From: Nemertoderma westbladi
Taxonomy: Eukaryota; Xenacoelomorpha; Nemertodermatida; Nemertodermatidae
Direction: 5' to 3'
DNA: 49,756 bases
Assembly (NCBI GenBank): GCA_032718475.1
Contig: JAUCBJ010008240.1
Coordinates: 1 to 49,756, forward strand
The notes beneath the pieces are model-generated. The model saw only the letters and a list, made by a program, of their open reading frames with translations, searched no databases and was not told where the DNA came from. A program made the translations under genes and the position numbers. Positions within the stretch are counted from its first letter, which is position 1. Every line of letters starts with the position of its first letter. Positions 31,901-43,645 of this stretch are shown piece by piece.

Positions 31901-34900
31901 TAGTTGTTTATTTAATACTGCTGACCATGCCCATCCACTTTGTCGACGGAGGTCTTCAACAGATCTAATTGTTTATTTAATACTGCTGACCATGTCCTTC
32001 CACTTCGTTGTCGGAGATCTTCAACAGATCTAGTTGTTTATTTAATACTGCTGACCATTCCCTTCCACTTCGTCGTGGGAGGTCTTCAACAGATCTAGTT
32101 GTTTATTTAATACTGCTGACCATGCCCGTCCACGTCGTCGTCGGAGGTCTTCAACAGATCTAGTTGTTTTTTTAATACTGCTGACCCTTCCACTTCGTCG
32201 TCGGAGGTCTTCAACAGATCTAGTTGTTTATTTAATACTGCTGACCATGTCCTTCCACTTCGTCGTCGGAGGTCTTCAACAGATCTAGTTGTTTATTTAA
32301 TACTGCTGACCCTTCCACTTCGTCGTCGGAGGTCTTCAACAGATCTAGTTGTTTATTTAATACTGCTGACCATGTCCTTCCACTTCGTCGTCGGAGGTCT
32401 TCAACAGATCTAGTTGTTTATTTAATACTGCTGACCCTTCCACTTCGTCGTCGGAGGTCTTCAACAGATCTATTTGTTTATTTAATACTGCTGACCATGC
32501 CCGTCCACTTTGTCGTCGGAGGTCTTCAACAGATCTAGTTGTTTATTTAATACTGCTGACCATGTCCTTCCACTTCGTTGTCGGAGATCTTCAACAGATC
32601 TAGTTGTTTATTTAATACTGCTGACCATGCCCTTCCACTTCGTCGTCGGAGGTCTTCAACAGATCTAGTTGTTTATTTAATACTGCTGACCATGCCCGTC
32701 CACTTCGTCGTCGGAGGTCTTCAACAGATCTAGTTGTTTATTTAATACTGCTGACCATGCCCTTCCACTTCGTCGTCGGAGGTCTTCAACAAATCTAGTT
32801 CTTTATTTAATACTGCTGACCATGCCCGTCCACTTCGTCATCGGAGGTCTTCAACAGATCTAGTTGTTTATTTAATACTGCTGACCATGCCCTTCCACTT
32901 CGTCGTCGGAGGTCTTCAACAAATCTAGTTCTTTTTTTAATACTGCTGACCATGCCTGTCCACTTCGTCGTCGGAGGTCTTCAACAGATCTAGTTGTTTA
33001 TTTAATACTGCTGACCCTTCCACTTCGTCATCGGAGGTCTTCAACAGATCTATTTGTTTATTTAATACTGCTGACCATGCCCGTCCACTTTGTCGTCGGA
33101 GGTCTTCAACAGATCTAGTTGTTTATTTAATACTGCTGACCATGTCCTTCCACTTCGTTGTCGGAGATCTTCAACAGATCTAGTTGTTTATTTAATACTG
33201 CTGACCATGCCCTTCCACTTCGTCGTGGGAGGTCTTCAACAGATCTAGTTGTTTATTTAATACTGCTGACCATTCCCTTCCACTTCGTCGTGGGAGGTCT
33301 TCAACAGATCTAGTTGTTTATTTAATACTGCTGACCATGCCCGTCCACTTCGTCGTCGGAGGTCTTCAACAGATCTAGTTGTTTTTTTAATACTGCTGAC
33401 CATTCCCTTCCACTTCGTCGTGGGAGGTCTTCAACAGATCTAGTTGTTTATTTAATACTGCTGACCATGCCCATCCACTTTGTCGACGGAGGTCTTCAAC
33501 AGATCTAGTTGTTTATTTAATACTGCTGACCATGTCCTTCCACTTCGTTGTCGGAGATCTTCAACAGATCTAGTTGTTTATTTAATACTGCTGACCATTC
33601 CCTTCCACTTCGTCGTGGGAGGTCTTCAACAGATCTAGTTGTTTATTTAATACTGCTGACCATGCCCGTCCACGTCGTCGTCGGAGGTCTTCAACAGATC
33701 TAGTTGTTTTTTTAATACTGCTGACCCTTCCACTTCGTCGTCGGAGGTCTTCAACAGATCTAGTTGTTTATTTAATACTGCTGACCATGTCCTTCCACTT
33801 CGTCGTCGGAGGTCTTCAACAGATCTAGTTGTTTATTTAATACTGCTGACCCTTCCACTTCGTCGTCGGAGGTCTTCAACAGATCTAGTTGTTTATTTAA
33901 TACTGCTGACCATGTCCTTCCACTTCGTCGTCGGAGGTCTTCAACAGATCTAGTTGTTTATTTAATACTGCTGACCCTTCCACTTCGTCGTCGGAGGTCT
34001 TCAACAGATCTATTTGTTTATTTAATACTGCTGACCATGCCCGTCCACTTTGTCGTCGGAGGTCTTCAACAGATCTAGTTGTTTATTTAATACTGCTGAC
34101 CATGTCCTTCCACTTCGTTGTCGGAGATCTTCAACAGATCTAGTTGTTTATTTAATACTGCTGACCATGCCCTTCCACTTCGTCGTCGGAGGTCTTCAAC
34201 AGATCTAGTTGTTTATTTAATACTGCTGACCATGCCCGTCCACTTCGTCGTCGGAGGTCTTCAACAGATCTAGTTGTTTATTTAATACTGCTGACCATGC
34301 CCTTCCACTTCGTCGTCGGAGGTCTTCAACAAATCTAGTTCTTTATTTAATACTGCTGACCATGCCCGTCCACTTCGTCATCGGAGGTCTTCAACAGATC
34401 TAGTTGTTTATTTAATACTGCTGACCATGCCCTTCCACTTCGTCGTCGGAGGTCTTCAACAAATCTAGTTCTTTTTTTAATACTGCTGACCATGCCTGTC
34501 CACTTCGTCGTCGGAGGTCTTCAACAGATCTAGTTGTTTATTTAATACTGCTGACCCTTCCACTTCGTCGTCGGAGGTCTTCAACAGATCTATTTGTTTA
34601 TTTAATACTGCTGACCATGCCCGTCCACTTTGTCGTCGGAGGTCTTCAACAGATCTAGTTGTTTATTTAATACTGCTGACCATGTCCTTCCACTTCGTTG
34701 TCGGAGATCTTCAACAGATCTAGTTGTTTATTTAATACTGCTGACCATGCCCTTCCACTTCGTCGTGGGAGGTCTTCAACAGATCTAGTTGTTTATTTAA
34801 TACTGCTGACCATGCCCGTCCACTTCGTCGTCGGAGGTCTTCAACAGATCTAGTTGTTTTTTTAATACTGCTGACCCTTCCACTTCGTCGTCGGAGGTCT

Positions 34901-37900
34901 TCAACAGATCTAGTTGTTTATTTAATACTGCTGACCATGTCCTTCCACTTCGTCGTCGGAGGTCTTCAACAGATCTAGTTGTTTATTTAATACTGCTGAC
35001 CCTTCCACTTCGTCATCGGAGGTCTTCAACAGATCTAGTTGTTTATTTAATACTGCTGACCATGTCCTTCCACTTCGTCGTCGGAGGTCTTCAACAGATC
35101 TAGTTGTTTATTTAATACTGCTGACCCTTCCACTTCGTCGTCGGAGGTCTTCAACAGATCTATTTGTTTATAGAATACTGCTGACCATGCCCGTCCACTT
35201 TGTCGTCGGAGGTCTTCAACAGATCTAGTTGTTTATTTAATACTGCTGACCATGTCCTTCCACTTCGTTGTCGGAGATCTTCAACAGATCTAGTTGTTTA
35301 TTTAATACTGCTGACCATGCCCTTCCACTTCGTCGTCGGAGGTCTTCAACAGATCTAGTTGTTTATTTAATACTGCTGACCATGCCCGTCCACTTCGTCG
35401 TCGGAGGTCTTCAACAGATCTAGTTGTTTATTTAATACTGCTGACCATGCCCTTCCACTTCGTCGTCGGAGGTCTTCAACAAATCTAGTTCTTTATTTAA
35501 TACTGCTGACCATGCCCGTCCACTTCGTCGTCGGAGGTCTTCAACAGATCTAGTTGTTTATTTAATACTGCTGACCATGCCCTTCCACTTCGTCGTCGGA
35601 GGTCTTCAACAAATCTAGTTCTTTATTTAATACTGCTGACCATGCTTGTCCACTTCGTCGTCGGAGGTCTTCAACAGATCTAGTTGTTTATTTAATACTG
35701 CTGACCATGCCCGTCCACTTCGTCGTCGGAGGTCTTCAACAGATCTAGTTGTTTATTTAATACTGCTGACAATGTCCTTCCACTTCGTCGTCGGAGGTCT
35801 TCAACAGATCTAGTTGTTTATTTAATACTGCTGACCATGTCCTTCCACTTCGTCATCGGAGGCCTTCAACAGATCTAGTTGTTTATTTAATACTGCTGAC
35901 CATGCCCTTCCACTTCGTCGTCGGAGGACTTCAACAGATCTAGTTGTTTATTTAATACTGCTGACCATGCCCGTCCACTTCGTCGTCGGAGGTCTTCAAC
36001 AGATCTAGTTGTTTATTTAATACTGCTGACCATGTCCTTCCACTTCGTCGTCGGAGGTCTTCAACAGATCTAGTTGTTTATTTAATACTGCTGACCATGC
36101 CCTTCCACTTCGTCGTCGGAGGTCTTCAACAGATCTAGTTGTTTATTTAATACTGCTGACCATGCCCGTCCACTTCGTCGTCGGAGGTCTTCAACAGATC
36201 TAGTTGTTTATTTAATACTGCTGACCATGCCCGTCCACTTCGTCGTCGGAGGACTTCAACAGATCTAGTTGTTTATTTAATACTGCTGACCATGCCCTTC
36301 CACTTCGTCGTCGGAGGTCTTCAACAGATCTAGTTGTTTATTTAATACTGCTGACCATGCCCGTCCACTTCGTCGTCGGAGGTCTTCAACAGATCTAGTT
36401 GTTTATTTAATACTGCTGACCATGCCCGTCCACTTCGTCGTCGGAGGACTTCAACAGATCTAGTTGTTTATTTAATACTGCTGACCATGCCCGTCCACTT
36501 CGTCGTCGGAGGTCTTCAACAGATCTAGTTGTTTATTTAATACTGCTGACCATGCCCGTCCACTTCGTCGTCGGAGGACTTCAACAGATCTAGTTGTTTA
36601 TTTAATACTGCTGACCATGCCCTTCCACTTCGTCGTCGGAGGTCTTCAACAGATCTAGTTGTTTATTTAATACTGCTGACCATGTCCTTCCACTTCGTCG
36701 TCGGAGGTCTTCAACAGATCTAGTTGTTTATTTAATACTGCTGACCCTTCCACTTCGTCGTCGGAGGTCTTCAACAGATCTAGTTGTTTATTTAATACAG
36801 CTGACCATGCCCGTCCACTTCGTCGTCGGAGGACTTCAACAGATCTAGTTGTTTATTTAATACTGCTGGCCATGCCCGTCCACTTCGTCGTCGGAGGTCT
36901 TCAACAGATCTAGTTGTTTATTTAATACAGCTGACCATGCCCGTCCACTTCGTCGTCGGAGGACTTCAACAGATCTAGTTGTTTATTTAATACTGCTGAC
37001 CATGCCCGTCCACTTCGTCGTCGGAGGACTTAAACAGATCTAGTTGTTTATTTAATACAGCTGACCATGCCCTTCCACGTCGTCGTCGGAGGTCTTCAAC
37101 AGATCTAGTTGTTTATTTAATACTGCTGACCATGTCCTTCCACTTCGTCGTCGGAGGACTTCAACAGATCTAGTTGTTTATTTAATACTGCTGGCCATGC
37201 CCGTCCACTTCGTCGTTGGAGGACTTCAACAGATCTAGTTGTTTATTTAATACAGCTGACCATGCCCTTCCACGTCGTCGTCGGAGGTCTTCAACAGATC
37301 TAGTTGTTTATTTAATACTGCTGACCATGCCCGTCCACTTCGTCGTCGGAGGACTTAAACAGATCTAGTTGTTTATTTAATACTGCTGACCATGCCCGTC
37401 CACTTCGTCGTCGGAGGACTTCAACAGATCTAGTTGTTTATTTAATACTGCTGACCATTCCCTTCCACTTCGTCGTCGGAGGTCTTCAACAGATCTAGTT
37501 GTTTATTTAATACTGCTGACCATTCCCTTCCACTTCGTCGTCGGAGGTCTTCAACAGATCTAGTTGTTTATTTAATACTGCTGACCATGCCCTTCCACTT
37601 CGTCGTCGGAGGTCTTCAACAGATCTAGTTGTTTATTTAATACTGCTGACCATGCCCGTCCACTTCGTCGTCGGAGGACTTCAACAGATCTAGTTGTTTA
37701 TTTAATACTGCTGACCATGCCCGTCCACTTCGTCGTCGGAGGTCTTCAACAGATCTAGTTGTTTATTTAATACTGCTGACCATGCCCGTCCACTTCGTCG
37801 TCAGAGGACTTCAACAGATCTAGTTGTTTATTTAATACTGCTGACCATGCCCTTCCACTTCGTCGTCGGAGGTCTTCAACAGATCTAGTTGTTTATTTAA

Positions 37901-37964
37901 TACTGCTGACCATGCCCTTCCACTTCGTCGTCGGAGGTCTTCAACAGATCTAGTTGTTTATTTC
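28931..37964. repeat. 9-kb satellite array, 65-bp unit derived from a LINE ORF
   Basis: About 140 copies of the unit GTTTATTTAATACTGCTGAC CATGCCCGTCCACTTCGTCG TCGGAGGTCTTCAACAGATC TAGTT. Variants: 60-bp units lacking 5 bp (CTGACCCTTCCAC), GGAGATCTTCAAC, GGAGGACTTC, TTTTTTTAATAC and TACAGCTGACC types. On the minus strand one frame reads SVEDLRRRSGRAWSAVLNK, a match to the LINE segment SGEDLRIRKGKAWAALNR. A 1,540-bp higher-order block is present in tandem. The 74-codon frames at 29857-30798 are array artefacts. Confidence 0.95.
31931..35010. repeat. 1,540-bp higher-order repeat within the 65-bp satellite
   Basis: Rare unit variants recur at exactly 1,540 bp: CCATCCACTTTGTCGACGG at 31931 and 33471, CACGTCGTCG at 32131 and 33671, CATGCCTGTC at 32951 and 34491. 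This equals 24 units of 65 bp minus four 5-bp deletions. Boundaries of the duplicated block are approximate. Confidence 0.85.
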
Positions 37965-38048
37965 ACGTTGGAGCAAATTAAAGTGCGTATCAAGGCTGAG
38001 AAGGATTATTTCCGAGAGGAGGTAAAAAAGTTAAATAAACGCATATAA
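37962..38048 (+). other. Short coding-like stretch at the right edge of the satellite
   Basis: From 37962 one frame reads FTLEQIKVRIKAEKDYFREE then VKKLNKRI and stop. It is lysine/glutamate-rich with coiled-coil character and has no ATG or satellite similarity. It contains a donor-like GAG/GTAAAA at 38019-38026. An exon remnant is possible; no family recognised. Confidence 0.2.
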
Positions 38049-40798
38049 ACGAAATAAACAGGTTCAGCAGCGGATGAGGGGAATGCTCCAACATGTTTTT
38101 TCATGGTTTTTGTGGGATACTCTACAATATAATATAATACAAATTGAATAGGATTCAATCTTAACATTTTCTTGAATTCCTTTTCGTCCTTATACCTTAT
38201 TTATCTTTTTTTATTTATTCCAGTTATTACCAAGTATCTGTAGAAGAAAATCCTGCAATATCCCGCCGCTGTATCCATTCCCGCGTTTTCGATCTATTAC
38301 TTTTATACTTGCGATTTTGTACAAATCCCCCAGCTGAATGAAGTACTGACATGTACCAAGCACTTGGTACAATTAATTTTTTTTGGGCCTATTATTAAAT
38401 ATACGTATAAAAAAAACACAAAATTATTATCTAAAAAACAAAAAAACCACTGTATTTTCTGCATATCCACGATATAGACGAGTAGTAAATTATATTCCTT
38501 TAGAGACAGATAAAATTAAGTTCTTGGACATAATGTTACACAACTCATTATCTTGGAAATGTCATAAGATTATTATATAACAAAAAATATAGGTATTATT
38601 AATAAAATAAAGCATCTTGTTCCAGAGGCGATTCGTCTCACATTATCAGATAGGGGGGAAAACTGCAAAAAAATTATTTGAATAAAGAATAATACTTATA
38701 AAACCATACAATCATAATACTGCTGAACTGTTTTCAATGTTAAAAGTTTTATTCCAAAATTGTAACATTACTCAAAGCCTTTTAGTATTAAGGGGGGTGG
38801 GGGGGGGGGGGGGGGGGGGGTACACAATTTTCGGACAACTCTTCGATTTATCACTCTCAGCGTTAAAAAAAAACTTAGTTGCGCTTAAAACCCTAAGGCT
38901 TTTACAGTTTTGAATCTAATCACATGAAAGTTTTGTTATAAGATAGATCAAAGATGGGGCAACATAACTATCAGGCGAAATTTTGTGAAAATAATTCTGC
39001 ACCGCTTTGCCAATTTTTTAGGTTTGTTATAAATTGTATTAAATTTTATTCTATTGTATTAAATTATTATATTGTATTAAATTACAAAAAATTTCGAAAA
39101 GTCTGATATTTTAATTCAGGGTTGCTATGTTGACAACCACAGAAATTTTCAGACTAATTGCTCAAAAATTGAAGAAGTATTAGGGTTTTGAATTTGACAA
39201 TTTCATCAAAAAAATATTTGGAGATAATCGACCTTTTGTGACATGATCCCAGTTGGCAAGTGGATCCCGACCCTTTGTGTTTGTCGTGTGTCGATTCGCG
39301 TCGGCGCGTCCACCTAGTGTGATTCAAGGGACTGAAAGGCCGAAGGCCGGTGTAACAATAACACAGAGTTTCGTTTATCGTATTGATAATGTTGTCTGAT
39401 ATATCATGTTGTCCGGTAAAACTGCACGATCAGTATTGCACAATAATAGCAGTTAACGGTTAAAACCGTTTGACTCCTACACTGGTTAATAGCCAACTGA
39501 ATCATAATTAACAGAGTAACAGTTATATAGATATTGCATGGAAGATTACACATACTACCTACTTTGTCGACCTACCAATAGATGCGCGCAATAGAATTTC
39601 ATCGTAATTCGTAAATCATGATTCCCCAGTTTTCTCGCTGGGTGGTGCAGCGGATTGGATCCGCTAACACTCCCCCCCCCATGCTTTCTTCCCGGTGAGA
39701 AAATAGCATCAACATCAGTGCGCTCCATTCCGCTGGAATCCAATCTACAGTAATATTGGATGTGGGGTTGTATATTCTTTTCTGGGACCAGTTTTCCAGA
39801 CTGGCCCCTCTGGGTCTGCTCTCACTACCCATCCTTGGTAAATCTGCGAGCTAAGTTGTACCAAGGCATCTGACGTCTCTGTTTAGACGATTGCCCTTCT
39901 TCCTCACTCAATTTTATCTGGATACTATTATCCATTTTCCTCTCCATCACCTTCTCACCTCTTTAGTCCCATAGGACTCATCCTCCACCCGGCTTGCTCC
40001 CCACATTTTCGGAATTTTGCGCCCTTCATCCTTATTCAAACTTTCACACCTCATCATCGCACCCATTCTCTACTCAACCCCCGTTTTTACTCTCACCCTC
40101 ATTCCTGTAGGATTCCCACAATCTCATTCGTATGGCCAGAAATGGGATCTCGTCCTCCTGTTTCAGTCAATTAGTCCCCCATCCCAGTACCCATTGGAAA
40201 AGGTTACATCTGACTATAGTATGTACGTACAGTATTTATATTATTACACTACGATTGGTTACTTTATATACTGAATGTATGGAATTTTGCTGAAGGTAGC
40301 AGTTTTTAGGACGAGCGAAGCGAGTCATAAAATGTCCATGAGGAGTGCATGTGATTGATTTAAAAAGTAGGAGATTTATAAAGCAAATTGATAAACTTCG
40401 TAATTAATATTTATTGCTTTCTTAATCATTCAGTAATTTTATTTTCGAATTGTAAAATCAATACCGTACTATACACCTGCCGCAAGGAAATTGGTGTTCC
40501 ATCCCCAAAGGGAAATAATGTTAAGGTAATTTACCAACACAATGGCAGGCCACCTGCGTTGCAAATATCTTTTGATAACATCGCCAATAAATCTCACACA
40601 ATTACGGAAGACAGCTGATTAGGAAGCGAAATCTTCGTTTGTTTCTTTTCCTGAAATAATGATTCAGATTTATACCCCTATTGACGCCTCTGTGAAGAAT
40701 ACCAGGTTTTAACATTTCGTTATTGCATATTTGGCAATAACGAAACGAAAAAATATTAAACGAAACGAAAAACGAAATAAAAATAAAAATACATGTAA
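38049..40798. other. AT-rich intergenic DNA
   Basis: No supportable gene. Contains a G tract at 38792-38820, a C-rich, non-AT-rich block at about 39640-40130 with no convincing frame, a short hairpin-like GGACGAGCGAAGCGAGTC at 40309-40326, and (ACGAAAC)-type simple sequence at 40740-40790. Confidence 0.45.
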
Positions 40799-41940
40799 AT
40801 ACTACTACTACTACTAGATCGAGCGAAATCGGACAGTGGAAATGAGAACCTTCCAGGCTTCCCGATTCTCCATAGTTGTCGCAATTTCGCTTCTCCCAAG
40901 TTCAGTATCCATTTCAAGTTGATCTATATATGTTATAGCCGACTACGCTTTTCATGAGTTAGTTGCCAGAAAAGTAGATCTGGTTGGTATGACCTCGTAT
41001 TAACTTCGCCAGCAGTGCCCACTGAATCTTAATCTGCGTTCACGGAGGGTGTTTGATACAGGTGGTATTGTACCATAAAGCTCGGCGTTTGTCATGTGTT
41101 GTCTCCAGCTGATATTTAGGGCTGCCCTTAGTTGTCTTGTGTAGCAACCATCAATTCGTTGTTCAAGTGATTTAGTCAGTGTCCAGGTCTCACCCCCGTA
41201 TAAAAATACACTTTCCACTGTGGCTCGAAAGAACTTAGTCTTCAGGTGACTGGAGAGATCTGATTTCCAGATGGTATCCATTTTTAGAGCTACCCAAGCC
41301 TTTGCTTTCCTAACCTTTTTGCTCCTCTCAATCCATGACCCAAGGTACTGGAAGTCATCGACCTTCCTTAGTTGATTATTATCAATGGTTGTCAAGTTTC
41401 CATCAACATTAAAGGTCATGAATTCGGCCTTGGTAGAATTTATATGCAATCCAACCTCCTTAGCAGCCCTCTCCACTTTATTTAGTAGAAGCTGTGCATC
41501 TGCTAGCGTATTAGAGAGCAGGGCGATGTCATCCGCAAAGTCGGTGCCTGTGACTGTAGTTGCCGGATATCTACTACTTCTGCGTTCTTGAAGTGTGAAT
41601 CCCAGATCTTCACCCTTTGTGGCCGTCCTCATTGCGTAATCGAGCACTGTTACAAATAGTAATGGTGCTAATGTGTCACCTTGCAGTACGCCAGCCAGGA
41701 TTGAGAAAAACTCAGTTTCACCATCTGGTGAGAGTAACTGCGCTTCTGTGACACAATATAACAATCCAATGCCAGCAACAATTACTTAAGGTATTCCATA
41801 AGCTCTTAGGATTTCAAGCATTTTACCTCTATGGATGGAGTCGAATGCCTTCTTGAAGTCCACAAAAGTTATGACTGTTGGGAGATTATTTGACTTAATT
41901 CCTTCAATCAGTGTCCGTAGTGCACAAGTAAGTATCTGAG
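40799..41940 (-). mobile_element. Non-LTR retrotransposon (family B), 5'-truncated and decayed
   Basis: On the minus strand: VITFVDFKKAFDSIHRGKML, a stop after RAYGIP (near 41787), then AGVLQGDTLAPLLFVTVLDY, FADD in GTDFADDIALL, YLGSWIERSKKV and LRFSGHCWRS, stop at 41000. After frame changes come FWQLTHEKRSRL and YIDQLEMDTELGRSEIATTM then ENREAWKVL, reaching about 40815, then a (TAG)n tail (TACTACTACTACTACTAG on the plus strand at 40800-40817). It is related to family A but clearly different, and carries at least one stop and two frameshifts. RTE-like APE-type LINE is inferred. Confidence 0.8.
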
Positions 41941-41941
41941 C

Positions 41942-42248
41942 TATTGGAGGTGTCTCATTGGTTCCCCCAAGCTTGACACTAGAACAAAATCGCCTCCGCT
42001 TTGCAGGACATTGCTTTCGCCGTGAGGACCAGCCAGTGCATAATCTTGTACTTTGGCAGCCTCATGGAGTGAATAAGCATGGTGGACAGCCCATGACTTT
42101 CTTGAGACGCATCTTAAAGGACACTGGCCTTGAAGATGCGGATGATCTAGCAAATGTCATGGGTGATAGGGAGTAGTGGCGGCGCAATTTTGTCGATAAG
42201 CCGGCACAGCATTCTTAAAAATGCAGCTGCAATGCAGCATGCCGATCC

Positions 42249-42280
<32 letters not shown>

Positions 42281-42281
42281 C
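41942..42281 (+). mobile_element. 3' fragment of retrotransposon family A, copy 3
   Basis: Starts within IGGVSLVPPSLTLEQNRLRF, abutting the 5' end of family B head-to-head, and runs through AGHCFRREDQPVHNLVLWQP. One substitution makes a stop (MGDRE then TAG at 42174). It ends GCATGCCGATCC and a (TAG)n tail to 42281. Only the last 300 bp or so of the element are present. Confidence 0.85.
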
Positions 42282-42957
42282 ATTAGAACTGAAATAAGGA
42301 ACTTAGGCAATACTGATAGTAAATTTGTACTACATACAATAGAGAATAGAGCAACTGGTATACCTGGCATTTCACCTGCCGGGACGTTACGAATGTTACC
42401 ATATATTGCCTATAAATCTCCAAGGCTGTAAGACATAAAACAAAAGGTTGGGGGGAGTCAACACCGTCCTGTATATTGATAGAATTATTCTGCACTATTT
42501 TTTATTATATTGTATTGTGGACTACATTTATGCTACAATATCAAGGCGTTGGGATGGGGCGGGATGGGGTATATTTATTATTAATACTTTTATTTGATAA
42601 AATCAAAAATTTTCATAAATTAAATTTGAGAGCATCCAAAGTAGTATCTATAGTATAATAGATACTACTGTAGACTAGCAAGCCTGATTATAAAAACGTG
42701 GTTGTGCTATAAACCGTAAGGCTTCTACAATTTTAATTCTGGTAACATGACGGTTTTTTTATATGATAGAGCAACGGTTTGGCAAAATATCTATCTATCA
42801 GGCGCATTTAAATGAAAATAAGTCTGTGCCGCTAGGTATAAATTAGTAATTAAATGGTACCACTGATTCCACTTTTAGATATGTAGAATTTATAGAGGCG
42901 TAAACGATACTGTGTAGAGGCAGATTGAGAGTAGTAAAGAAGCAGGTTACAGAGGCT
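42282..42957. other. AT-rich intergenic DNA
   Basis: No gene seen. GAAGCAGGTTACAG at 42939-42952 is another copy of the dispersed motif. Confidence 0.4.
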
Positions 42958-43062
42958 GGCAACGAGAGACGAGAGACGAGAGAAGGGAGACAAGATACGA
43001 GAGACGAGAGACGGGAGACGGGAGACGAGAGACGAGAGACGAGAGACGAGAGACGAGAGTTA
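42958..43062. repeat. (GAGACGA)n purine-rich array
   Basis: About 14-15 heptamers GAGACGA/GAGACGG with a few variants (GAAGGGA, CAAGATA). All-purine runs on one strand could form triplex. Confidence 0.85.
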
Positions 43063-43645
43063 CGAATATTGTGGAAAACCCAATTTAATTGAGATTCAAC
43101 AGCTTTATGTATACATCTATACATTCAGATGGCAGATGTATAGAACTACAAACTGGCTTACAGTACCTCTATGTGTAGGCGTAGGTGTAGTCGTAACGTT
43201 TACCCCCATTTTCTAGTGCTTATTATTATATTAATCTATAAACCCCCAGTCGGGGTAAATCAGCAATATTATAAAATATATTTAATTTAATTCTTAAAAT
43301 AATAAAAAATAATATATAAGGTAGCTAGAGGTTGGCTAGAGTTGATAAAGGGGGGTTCTGTGGGCAAGTAAGGGCGTGGTATCGGTCGCTAGACGAGTTG
43401 AGACATAATTTACAGATACATTCTGAGGTTGGAGAGTGGAAAGTGGTAGTTAAAAAGAGTTTGTGATGGATTAGATGTGATTAGTATAGATTAATATAAT
43501 AAGGGGGTAAACTGTACAAGTGAAATATAAATCAGTCTGGTAAACTTCAGATGAGACCGTTTTGTTTTCGGATCAAGATGCGTATGGCAAGTTAGAATAA
43601 TGCCTGCAAATATTTCCGGGATATCACGCCTGATTCTCCTTAATT
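43063..43645. other. Non-repetitive intergenic DNA
   Basis: I see no gene or element. Confidence 0.35.

Noticed and set aside
28931-37964. Repeat protein gene encoding LFNTADHARPLRRRRSST units
   Set aside because: The 65-bp unit is not a multiple of three and stops occur in every frame within a few units; the meaningful translation is the antisense LINE remnant.
39555-40274. Frames and a GGTGGTGCAGCGG A-box-like string suggesting a gene or tRNA-derived SINE
   Set aside because: No B box, no recognisable protein and frequent stops; left as unassigned intergenic DNA.
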